A stretch of DNA of 64,000 nucleotides from Aliihoeflea sp. 2WW (GTDB lineage: Bacteria > Pseudomonadota > Alphaproteobacteria > Rhizobiales > Rhizobiaceae): assembly GCF_000497755.1 (NCBI RefSeq), contig NZ_AYOD01000021.1, positions 124,001-188,000 on the forward strand, written 5' to 3'. The number at the start of each line of letters is the position of its first letter. The stretch's first letter is position 1. A model generated the notes under the pieces. That model saw only the letters and a program-made list of their open reading frames with translations, had not been told where the DNA came from and made no database searches. This document shows positions 7,987-14,628 of the stretch, piece by piece. The position numbers were made by a program, and so were the translations under genes.

Positions 7987-8393
7987 GCCACCTCCACGAG
8001 ACGAGCGACGAGCGACAGGACGCCATGGCTATGGGTGCCGTTCGGGTCGCGCATGAACCGGGTCGAGGCGATGCGTAGGTCGACCACATGATAGCCGGCG
8101 ACTGTCAGGGGGCCATCGTTGAGGGCTTGGCGAATGGCTCCGGCGATCTGTTTCGATCCGACGAGACCGCTTTCCTTGCGCCAGATATGGAGGTCCGCGA
8201 ATACCTCATGACGGTTGCGGGCAAGGCCATCGTCGGGCAGCGTCTGACCTTCCCCGATGACGATGCCATTGTCGAGCGCAGGAGATGCGTTGCGGTCCAC
8301 GATCATGGTGGCCGGCACGATCGAGGTCACGGCCGACGAGGCGACGAGCCGGGTGCGGAGTGCGACCTGCATGGCGAGACTGGGATCGATCAT
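7983..8393 (-). CDS. DUF3168 family tail completion protein
   Basis: A 136-residue protein starting MIDPSLAMQVALRTRLVASSAVTSIV. The order of an N-terminal helix, a GQTLPDD segment, a VFADLHIWRKE strand and a C-terminal VDLRIASTRFMRDPNG...GVLSLVARLV matches DUF3168/HK97 gp10-adjacent tail terminators, which cap the tail tube where it meets the head. Start and stop overlap both neighbours by 4 bases, indicating a translationally coupled operon. The ATG at 8393 is chosen because of that overlap. Confidence 0.82.
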   Translation of the reverse strand: MIDPSLAMQVALRTRLVASSAVTSIVPATMIVDRNASPALDNGIVIGEGQTLPDDGLARNRHEVFADLHIWRKESGLVGSKQIAGAIRQALNDGPLTVAGYHVVDLRIASTRFMRDPNGTHSHGVLSLVARLVEVA

Positions 8394-8797
8394 CGCTTGA
8401 ATGCCTCCCTCACGGCCTTCGCCACGGCCCGCTTCGTGCGGCTGTTGGCGCGCTTCTTGAGCAACCGATACGCCGGCAGGAAGAACGGTTGCGGGACATG
8501 GGTGCTGGTCCCGAACTCTACCCACCGCGCATAGAAGGCTTCGTCCGATCCGGCGTAGACCGTGATGCGCAGGACCGCGCCCTTGGTCGAGGCGAGCACC
8601 ATGGTTCCTTCGGGTGCATCGCCCCACGTCCAGCCGATGCTGTCCCGCAAGGCTCCCTGATCGACCGGACAGAGGCGACGTGCGAGGGCGACAATCTCCT
8701 GTGCCGACTTCTCCATGGACGTTTCGACGGCCTGCTTGGCGGCGATCGGGATGGCGTTGAGCTTCCGTTGCAGTAGGGCAAGTTGGGGCGATGTCAT
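8390..8797 (-). CDS. HK97 gp10 family head-tail joining protein
   Basis: A 135-residue protein. The helical N-terminus (ALLQRKLNAIPIAAKQAVETSMEKSAQEIVALARRLCPVDQGALRDSI) and later YARWVEFGTSTHVPQPFFLPAYR are hallmarks of the HK97 gp10 / minor tail family (VDTGxLRxSI and EFGT..hxxxPFhxPA). Start ATG 8797 overlaps the stop of the connector gene upstream as ATGA. It acts at the head-tail interface. Confidence 0.87.
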   Translation of the reverse strand: MTSPQLALLQRKLNAIPIAAKQAVETSMEKSAQEIVALARRLCPVDQGALRDSIGWTWGDAPEGTMVLASTKGAVLRITVYAGSDEAFYARWVEFGTSTHVPQPFFLPAYRLLKKRANSRTKRAVAKAVREAFKR

Positions 8798-9087
8798 CAA
8801 AACCCCCACGCACGGTGCTGATCGATGATCTCCCGAAATCCCAACGGCAACTCTTCGGCGGATATACCGATCAGCATGGCCTCCCGGTTCTCATAGAGGT
8901 GGCCGACAAGCTGAAGGATGGCTTCCCTCAAGTCGGCCGGGACCGCGTTCATGTCTGCGAGCTTCACGTCCAGCCATCGGTCGACATAGGCTTCCGCCGC
9001 CGCGATCTTGCCAGCGATCAGCGTGTCGTCGGCGTCGTCGGTGATATTGAGATGCGCCTTCGCGGTCGCCACGGTGACGATGGTCAT
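8797..9087 (-). CDS. Phage head-tail connector protein (gp6-like)
   Basis: A 96-residue, all-helical protein. The pattern VTVATAKAHLNITDDADDTLIAGKIAAAEAYVDRWL followed by LREAILQLVGHLYENREA is the signature of gp6/gp15-like adaptors, which form a ring under the portal. The ATG follows AGAAGG. It heads the downstream connector-terminase-tape measure block. A 650-bp insertion with an oppositely oriented gene separates it from the upstream half of the operon. Confidence 0.88.
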   Translation of the reverse strand: MTIVTVATAKAHLNITDDADDTLIAGKIAAAEAYVDRWLDVKLADMNAVPADLREAILQLVGHLYENREAMLIGISAEELPLGFREIIDQHRAWGF

Positions 9088-9233
9088 GCCGAAACACCTT
9101 CTGAATGAATTTCTCGACTACCCGCGCCGGTCCCGGTCGGATTGCGAAAAGTTGTCGATGACCCCCCGTCTTGCTTGCAGGATGCAATCAGGGGTCGATA
9201 CACTTCGCCGCCCAATCTCGGAGACCTGAACGG

Positions 9234-9734
9234 ATGATGGACTTCACCACCATTGAGAGTGTTCTTGGACTGGCAACCACTGCGTTGGGTGCGACGGGGA
9301 AGGCGGTGTCCACTGTCGAGACTGTAAAGAAGCTGCTCGCCTCGGACAGACAGCCTGACAACAGCGAAGCCCAAGCAGCGCTCAATACCCTTGCGACAGA
9401 GTTGACGGCCGCCAACATGATGAACGTCCAGCTTAGCGAGGCAATCAAAGCCCTCAGCCGAGAACTGAAGCGACAGGACGAGTTCGACAACGAGAGAGCG
9501 CGATACGAACTCTTTCAAACCGGCCAAAACGATATCGTCTTCAAGCTCAAGGACGATCAAGCCAATGGACAGCCGATCCATTTCATTTGTCCCGTCTGCC
9601 TGAATGCAGACAGGCAGATCAGCTACATCGTCGGCGAAAGGGACTACAAGACCTGCCAGAAAGACAAGCATCATCTTTTCAAGTTCAGGAATACGCCGAT
9701 GCCACAGCCCAAGAGAAGCCAAGGCTGGGTTTGA
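9234..9734 (+). CDS. Hypothetical protein with possible zinc site, inserted against the operon
   Basis: A 166-residue protein starting MMDFTTIESVLGLATTALGATGK after a GGAG site. The middle is a coiled coil (ELTAANMMNVQLSEAIKALSRELKRQDEF). The C-terminal part has CPVCLN and a later Cys-His cluster (TCQKDKHH), which could bind zinc. The family is not recognised. It is the only plus-strand gene inside the structural operon and is less GC-rich than its neighbours. It is therefore probably a later-acquired cargo gene with its own promoter. Confidence 0.6.
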   Translation: MMDFTTIESVLGLATTALGATGKAVSTVETVKKLLASDRQPDNSEAQAALNTLATELTAANMMNVQLSEAIKALSRELKRQDEFDNERARYELFQTGQNDIVFKLKDDQANGQPIHFICPVCLNADRQISYIVGERDYKTCQKDKHHLFKFRNTPMPQPKRSQGWV

Positions 9735-9742
9735 GAAACGCA

Positions 9743-10387
9743 TCATGTCGAGCGCTCCAATTGAAAACGCCGTTGCAAATGTAAGCTCTCAGCAATTTTA
9801 CGAACGATCTGCGCATTGCGTCCGCGTCGGGTGATGGTTGCGATGTGATCGATGATGCGACGGTTGCGGTGGAGACGGACACGCTGTCCTCCATTCATAG
9901 GACGCTCGGTCAGTGCTCGCTCGATTGTCCAGCCCAATAGGTCGACGCGCTCGGCGATCGTCTGGCGAGGAATGCCCGTGCGCCGCTGCCAGCCAGCTAA
10001 GGTGTCTGTGATGCCGCGAAAGGTCAGCCGCCAATGACGTGGGTCAGGTTTGGCGAACGGGTCGGCGAGGTCATCCCCTTCCAACACTCTGTTGCCGCAT
10101 ACTCGGCTGTAGGCTGTGGTCTGCGATATTCCCGCAAGGTGAGCGATCTCGTTGATCGTGAGTTGCTGACCCCGAAACTCGTAGCGGCGGGGTGCAACGC
10201 CAATCCTGACCGGCCCCTCAAGAGGTTTGCCGCTATTGATGCGAGCATAGACCGTGGTCTCGCCCATGCCCGTGATCTTTGCGATCTCCTTGACAGTCAT
10301 CCATTTCCCGCGAAACAGGTGTCTACGTCCTGTGCGTTGTGACAGTTGGAAGCGGAGATAGGTGCGCTCGTGCTGGTCCATGATCAC
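9743..10387 (-). CDS. Repeated helix-turn-helix protein (three repeats)
   Basis: A 214-residue protein made of three units of about 45 residues: RRHLFRGKWMTVKEIAKITGMGETTVYARI, RRYEFRGQQLTINEIAHLAGISQTTAYSRV and WRLTFRGITDTLAGWQRRTGIPRQTIAERV. Each has the F-x-G...L-T...EIA..TG....T.Y.R pattern of small HTH modules found in phage nucleases and DNA-binding proteins. It is paralogous to the gene upstream. The GTG at 10387 overlaps that gene's stop; ATG at 10381 is an alternative. It lies next to an HNH gene with no small terminase recognisable, so a role in packaging-site recognition is possible but unproven. Confidence 0.7.
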   Translation of the reverse strand: MIMDQHERTYLRFQLSQRTGRRHLFRGKWMTVKEIAKITGMGETTVYARINSGKPLEGPVRIGVAPRRYEFRGQQLTINEIAHLAGISQTTAYSRVCGNRVLEGDDLADPFAKPDPRHWRLTFRGITDTLAGWQRRTGIPRQTIAERVDLLGWTIERALTERPMNGGQRVRLHRNRRIIDHIATITRRGRNAQIVRKIAESLHLQRRFQLERST

Positions 10388-10839
10388 GCCTCCACCTTGG
10401 CGAAGACACCCGCCATGCGACGGATCAGGTAACGATTGCGCAGGCGCTGTTGGCGTTCGGCGATCAGCATCTGCGATGAGCTAGGCTGGCTAGGTGCGAG
10501 CCATCGGGTCGGATGTATCGCGCTGGATTGTGTCACTGCCTCATCCAGCGAGACGCCATGCTGGGCCATGCGATAGCGCAAGGTCTGAACCTTGACACCG
10601 ACACGGGCAGCGACTTCCGCCACCGTCAGCATCTCACCTTTGAAGAGATGACGCCTAGCTGGCTTTCCGATGGGGTTGCTAAGGTGGCGCGGCGTGATCG
10701 GCCGGGAGACGGCGTCCTGAACGGACATCCCGTAATAGTTCACGCGGCTATAGAGAGTACCGGCGTTCATGCCGGTGCGCTTGGCAATGACTGATAGCGT
10801 GAGACGTTCGCCTTCGAACGGGTACTGTTTGCGCTTCAT
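10384..10839 (-). CDS. Repeated helix-turn-helix protein (two repeats)
   Basis: A 151-residue protein. Two HTH units are visible: YPFEGERLTLSVIAKRTGMNAGTLYSRVNYYGMSVQDAV and RRHLFKGEMLTVAEVAARVGVKVQTLRYRMAQHGVSLDEAV. A basic tail follows (RQQRLRNRYLIRRMAGVF). It shares the repeat unit with the next gene, so the two form a tandem paralogous pair with five modules in all. The ATG overlaps the stop of the HNH gene. It is probably a sequence-specific DNA-binding protein. The target is unknown. Confidence 0.7.
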   Translation of the reverse strand: MKRKQYPFEGERLTLSVIAKRTGMNAGTLYSRVNYYGMSVQDAVSRPITPRHLSNPIGKPARRHLFKGEMLTVAEVAARVGVKVQTLRYRMAQHGVSLDEAVTQSSAIHPTRWLAPSQPSSSQMLIAERQQRLRNRYLIRRMAGVFAKVEA

Positions 10840-11174
10840 CGCCTTTCCTCCCGCTGCTTACGGCTAGAGTGACAGGGCGTGCATAGGGCCTGCCAGTTCG
10901 ACCGGGACCAGAAGAGTTTCTTATCCCCGCGATGGGGAAGGACGTGATCCACGACACGGGAGGGATCGCCGCACATGACGCATCGGGGGGTCGCCTTCAG
11001 ATATGCGACCCGCTCCCGATCCCACTTGCTGTCATACCCACGCTGACGAGCGGTCGGCCGCGTCTGATCGAAAGCTGCTTTCCGCTCCCGATCACGCTGC
11101 ACCATATGCTGGCATCGGTCGCCGGGTGCGACGACGCATCCGCATGCCCTGAGTGACGGGGCGCTCATCGGCAT
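10836..11174 (-). CDS. Phage HNH endonuclease
   Basis: A 112-residue protein. Zinc-coordinating CVMC and CTPC frame the ββα-metal motif VVDHVLPHRGDKK...NWQALCTPCHSSR. This is the form found beside terminase genes in HK97-like phages, where HNH proteins help terminase cleave cos DNA. An extra N-terminal Cys pair (CGCVVAPGDRCQH) may bind a second zinc. ATG 11174 or 11168 are both possible. In this element it sits about 3 kb from terminase, with two HTH-repeat genes following. Confidence 0.85.
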   Translation of the reverse strand: MPMSAPSLRACGCVVAPGDRCQHMVQRDRERKAAFDQTRPTARQRGYDSKWDRERVAYLKATPRCVMCGDPSRVVDHVLPHRGDKKLFWSRSNWQALCTPCHSSRKQREERR

Positions 11175-11175
11175 G

Positions 11176-11400
11176 TCACGCGCCCTCGCTGTCGGGACGC
11201 TTGAAGAGGTGCAACTCATACCCGAAGACGTCCAGCACGCATTCGAGTTTGATGACGTTGAGCGGCCCGCTCCCTTTCAGGAACCGGCGTAAGGTCGCAC
11301 GGTTCACGCCCGCACGAGCCGATAGACCACGTTCTGACATGTTCTGTGCGGCCATCAATTCTCGGATCAGGTGCGGCCAAGACTGTGTCGGGCTGGTCAT
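11176..11400 (-). CDS. XRE-type helix-turn-helix protein
   Basis: A 74-residue protein with a Cro/C1-like HTH: LIRELMAAQNMSERGLSARAGVNRATLRRFLKG, then a dimerisation-like tail (LNVIKLECVLDVFGYELHLF). The ATG overlaps the stop of the tail-chaperone gene. Its position inside the late structural operon is unusual for a repressor, so it may fine-tune late expression or act with the adjacent HNH and HTH genes. Confidence 0.75.
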   Translation of the reverse strand: MTSPTQSWPHLIRELMAAQNMSERGLSARAGVNRATLRRFLKGSGPLNVIKLECVLDVFGYELHLFKRPDSEGA

Positions 11401-11951
11401 GCGGCCTCCTTCGTCGTGCCATGTGAGGCGAAGATCGAGCGGAATTTCTCGTTGAGGGGACGATCGTCGGTTGTGGGGCCGGTCTTCTCTCCCGATCCGA
11501 AGATCATGCGCAGGAGTTCGACACGGCCTTTATGCGCTTCGATGGTCTCGGCAGGGGCCGCATCCAACGTGTCGACCGGGGTCCAGCCAAGCCAACCCGT
11601 GCCAATCCGATAGAGTTGCGTGAGGTGTTCCGCGAACGGGACGGCCTTCGCCTTGGCCTTGCCCTCGGATGGTCCCGCGTCGGGATCGATGCCAGTCAGT
11701 GCGACGACGTATCTCAGCAACGGCTCTTTCAGCGTGGGGAGCGCATCAAGCACCTGAAAGTCGAGAGCGGGATGGTCGTGGTGATCGGCGATCAGTTCCC
11801 GCGCCGTGGCGAAGGTGTCATCCTCGATCTCTGCCATGAGCTTGGCGAATGAGCCGGGACGACGTTCGAGGCGGATGGCATGACGCAAAGCGGGGTGGAG
11901 GATGATTTCCTCCCCGGCCAAGGTGATCGTGATGTCATCCGCCAGTTTCAT
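11397..11951 (-). CDS. Probable tail assembly chaperone
   Basis: A 184-residue protein starting MKLADDITITLAGEEIILHPALRHAIRLERRPGSF. An N-terminal strand that resembles a tail-protein segment followed by a helical body is typical of tail assembly chaperones, which keep the tape measure soluble and help load tail tube subunits. It lies directly downstream of the tail tube gene, the canonical place. No gpG/gpGT-type slippery frameshift product is evident. The assignment rests on fold pattern and context, not on a diagnostic motif. Confidence 0.65.
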   Translation of the reverse strand: MKLADDITITLAGEEIILHPALRHAIRLERRPGSFAKLMAEIEDDTFATARELIADHHDHPALDFQVLDALPTLKEPLLRYVVALTGIDPDAGPSEGKAKAKAVPFAEHLTQLYRIGTGWLGWTPVDTLDAAPAETIEAHKGRVELLRMIFGSGEKTGPTTDDRPLNEKFRSIFASHGTTKEAA

Positions 11952-11962
11952 GGATCATCCGA

Positions 11963-12445
11963 TCAGGGTGCAGTCGCGGAAGCTGCGACTTCAATGATCG
12001 GACCAGAGATGGCGAGCGCGAACGTGGTCGCCACGACATCATCCGCGCCACCGAAAGCGTTCTGGGCGCTGGCGACGATTGCCGAGAAGTAGAACTTCGA
12101 GTTCTGCGGGGACGCGCCGGTCGCCGGCTTGTCGTTGAGTTCGACACAGAAGTTATAGGCGTGCGGCGTCTTCTCGGCAGCGATCAGTGCCATGTAGCCG
12201 GCATCGCCGCTGTCACGGTCAACCACGAGGGACATGGTGCCGTTGTCGCGGGAGCCTTTCAGCTTGTGAGTGAAATCGCGGTCGACGTACTTGCGGACGA
12301 GGACTTCGGCTTCCGAGCCGGCTTCGCCGACATCGGTAATGTTGCCGATGCTCACATAGGTGTCGCCTGCATACTCGGTGGCGGTCGCGAAGGGCGTCGT
12401 GGTGCCGATCCCGACCTTGGTCTTGGCGGTTGCGGTAATTCCCAT
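11963..12445 (-). CDS. Phage major tail (tail tube) protein
   Basis: A 160-residue protein, MGITATAKTKVGIGTTTPFATATEYAGDTYVSIGNITDVGEAG..., followed by a beta-rich body with a GTMSLVVDRDSGDAGYMAL segment. This arrangement is typical of siphovirus tail tube proteins that polymerise around the tape measure. AGAAGGA precedes the ATG. It lies between capsid and the tail chaperone. Its presence distinguishes the element from capsid-forming satellites that lack all tail genes. Confidence 0.8.
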   Translation of the reverse strand: MGITATAKTKVGIGTTTPFATATEYAGDTYVSIGNITDVGEAGSEAEVLVRKYVDRDFTHKLKGSRDNGTMSLVVDRDSGDAGYMALIAAEKTPHAYNFCVELNDKPATGASPQNSKFYFSAIVASAQNAFGGADDVVATTFALAISGPIIEVAASATAP

Positions 12446-12509
12446 GGTGGTGGTCCTTCTGAATGGAGGGAGATGCGGCGGGGATTGACCCGCCGCGCTG
12501 TTGTCAGGA

Positions 12510-13691
12510 TCAGGAAGCCGCCACGCGGACCTTCACGAAACGGTCGGGATGGGTGACATCGCCGCCGACGCGCTTGCGGGCGTGGTAGACGTTGATGCCG
12601 TTCTTCGCGCGGGTGAACGGGTCGACCAGCACGGACAGGCCGACGCGGTCTACGATGCGGTAGCCGGAGAAGTCGCCGAACACGATCGGATAGGCGTTCG
12701 CCGCAACCCCCGGCATGTCGACGGCTTCGATGACCGGACGCCCCAAGAGGGTCGAGGGCTGGCCCTGCTGAATGGACGGTTGCCAGAGATATGCGCCCTG
12801 TGCGTCCTTCAGCTTGCGGACGCCTGCCAGCACAGTGCGGTTCATGAGCCATGCACCGTTCTGCGCATGGATGGCCGGCAGCTTCGCCATCGCATCGATC
12901 AGCATGTCAGCCGGAGCGGAGCCGAGCGTGGAGGCGTGGCCGGTGACGATGGTCTGGATGCCGGTGGCGGTCAGGATGCCGCGCGGCTTGCCGTTACCGT
13001 CGCCATTGACGAACGCGGCCCCTTCCTTCGCGCCGAAGTCCTCAGCGAAGGCATCGCGAAGTTTGGCTTCGAGGTCATAGGCCGCATCCTCGACCAACTG
13101 CTTGCTGGCCTCCACGAACGTGGCCAGTTCGTGCGGTGCGAGGGTCAACTGACCATATGTCGGGGTGCTCTCAGGCCGGTCCTCGATCTCGCTGACCCAC
13201 TGCGCATTGGTGCCGGTGAGGCGCTTCGGATATTTGATCTCCGGGCCGGCGATCTGGATGACCTTGGCGAACTGACGGATCGGCGAATACTCGGCGACGG
13301 CCTTCAGGATTTCGTTGCCGTAGGTCTCGGGAGCGAGATAGCCGGCGCTCGTGTCGTTCGCGACGGTGAGGGCGCGCTGTTCATCGCCATTCAGCGCCGC
13401 CGCACCCCGGCGAAGGTAGACGCCGAAAGCCCGCGTCTCAGGTGCCGGTTCGTTGGTCGTGCGCTGTTCCTGAGTGCCAGGACGATTGAGGCGAGTTTCC
13501 AGCGCGGCAATGCGTTCGTCGCGGGTGCGAAGCTCGGTCGACATGCGCGTGTCGAAGTCGGCACGATGCTGTTCGGCAGCGGAACGAAGCTCTTCCACCG
13601 CCTGCGTGGCGGCGGCGAGCGGGTCGTTCTCCTCGGAACGGGTTTCGATCGGCTGAGCCGAACGGGTTTCGATTTTCTGGTGGTGGGTCAT
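12510..13691 (-). CDS. HK97-fold major capsid protein
   Basis: A 393-residue protein. Residues about 20-75 form a coiled-coil delta domain (AATQAVEELRSAAEQHRADFDTRMSTELRTRDERIAALETRL) that would act as an internal scaffold and be removed by the protease upstream. The mature part begins near RAFGVYLRRG and has the HK97 motifs TVANDTSAGYLAPETYGNEIL, AQWVSE and FVNGDGNGKPRGIL. The start is ATG 13691 because AAAGGAAAG lies just upstream; it is 2 bases after the protease stop. Confidence 0.93.
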   Translation of the reverse strand: MTHHQKIETRSAQPIETRSEENDPLAAATQAVEELRSAAEQHRADFDTRMSTELRTRDERIAALETRLNRPGTQEQRTTNEPAPETRAFGVYLRRGAAALNGDEQRALTVANDTSAGYLAPETYGNEILKAVAEYSPIRQFAKVIQIAGPEIKYPKRLTGTNAQWVSEIEDRPESTPTYGQLTLAPHELATFVEASKQLVEDAAYDLEAKLRDAFAEDFGAKEGAAFVNGDGNGKPRGILTATGIQTIVTGHASTLGSAPADMLIDAMAKLPAIHAQNGAWLMNRTVLAGVRKLKDAQGAYLWQPSIQQGQPSTLLGRPVIEAVDMPGVAANAYPIVFGDFSGYRIVDRVGLSVLVDPFTRAKNGINVYHARKRVGGDVTHPDRFVKVRVAAS

Positions 13692-13693
13692 GG

Positions 13694-14296
13694 TCAGTTC
13701 TTTCCTTTCAAGGCGAGCGCGGCGGTACGGCATGCGTTGACGAAAGCCGCTGCGCTCGTGACGCGGCCTGTTTCGGATGTGCGGATGGAGGTAACGGCGC
13801 TGCCGGGGACAGATGGCATGGCGACGAATGAGACTTCGCGGAGTTCAGCCTTGGTGATGTGACGGACGCCCCCCGATCTGGCTTCGTCCTTCAGACGACG
13901 GAAGCCGATCGACAATCCTGCGATATCACCCGCCTGAAGCATCGAACGGACTTCGCGGGCGCGCTGTACGTCGAGGTTGAGACGGCCCCTGATTTTGAGG
14001 CCGGCGTCTTCCACGACGATGGAGCGGACGGACCCGACGACATCGCCGGGATTGTGCGACCACAAGAGCGGGAGGCTTCGGCCCTCCCACGCGAAGGCGC
14101 TACGATCAAAGCTCGTGCGGTAGCTGTCGACGGTGTTGAACCGAACCGCGTAGCCCTCGATCGTGCCGTCTTCATCCGGGGTCGAGAAACGAACCTCGAC
14201 CATATCAAGCGTGTCGCTGCGGATGGCTTCGCGGGTTTCGTGCAATTGATTGCACGGGGTCAGTGCAATTGATTGCACGAGGTCGGGCGTCTTCAT
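13694..14296 (-). CDS. HK97 family prohead protease
   Basis: A 200-residue U35-type serine protease. The core runs from EGYAVRFNTVDSYRTSFDRSAF through LPLLWSHNP (His) and GDIAGLSIGFR (Ser) to LREVSFVAMPS, the usual His-Ser-acidic arrangement. It cleaves the capsid delta domain during maturation. Its first 20 codons contain two copies of a 16-bp near-palindrome read in different frames (VQSIA and CNQLH), giving an N-terminal extension with no counterpart in the usual family. ATGA overlap with the upstream chaperone gene. Confidence 0.9.
   Translation of the reverse strand: MKTPDLVQSIALTPCNQLHETREAIRSDTLDMVEVRFSTPDEDGTIEGYAVRFNTVDSYRTSFDRSAFAWEGRSLPLLWSHNPGDVVGSVRSIVVEDAGLKIRGRLNLDVQRAREVRSMLQAGDIAGLSIGFRRLKDEARSGGVRHITKAELREVSFVAMPSVPGSAVTSIRTSETGRVTSAAAFVNACRTAALALKGKN
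14240..14255. repeat. 16-bp near-palindrome, copy 1
   Basis: GTGCAATTGATTGCAC: two 7-bp arms around a 2-base centre. It lies in the protease gene, about codons 14-19, in the frame that reads CNQLH on the coding strand. It is identical to the copies at 14263 and 15790. Centre-to-centre distance to the next copy is 23 bp, roughly two helical turns. Confidence 0.8.
14263..14278. repeat. 16-bp near-palindrome, copy 2
   Basis: The same GTGCAATTGATTGCAC sequence within codons 7-12 of the protease gene, here read in the VQSIA frame. The neighbouring copy is read in a different frame, so identity is kept at nucleotide level and not for the protein. Confidence 0.8.
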
Positions 14297-14628
14297 CGCT
14301 TGCCCCTCTTCTTGGTCGGGTTTGCGCCGAACATGGCTGTTTCGATGATCGGCAGCGCCAGCGCGTAAAGCTGCATGACTGGCATCGTCGCGGCGTAGGT
14401 GGCGACCAGCGCGGCTGCTTCTTCCGGGTTCTCGCCCCCACCAATCAAACCAAGCCGGACGGTTTCCAGAAGCTCACGGTGGCGGAACTCGCCTGCGAAA
14501 AATCGACGGGACAATCCGCCGATGCCCGCATTCGTGACCCGTTCGAGTTCGAGGATCATCGCGGGAGGGAGTGCGAAGGTCTTCTCGGCATCACCGAAGA
14601 ACGCGACGTGCGACGGGGTGTCAGGCAT
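14293..14628 (-). CDS. GTA gp10-like tail assembly chaperone family protein
   Basis: A 111-residue protein. The segment HVAFFGDAEKTFALPPAMILELERVTNAGIGGLSRRFFAGEFRHRELLETVRLGLIGGGENPEEAAALV has the layout of the gene-transfer-agent family / Phage_TAC_11 chaperones (small beta hairpin, then LxELE, G, and LxxGLxGGG). A strong GGAGGT precedes ATG 14628, which lies inside the end of the portal gene. Its place between portal and protease is unusual, because this family normally precedes the tape measure. The element thus has two chaperone candidates. Confidence 0.72.
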   Translation of the reverse strand: MPDTPSHVAFFGDAEKTFALPPAMILELERVTNAGIGGLSRRFFAGEFRHRELLETVRLGLIGGGENPEEAAALVATYAATMPVMQLYALALPIIETAMFGANPTKKRGKR

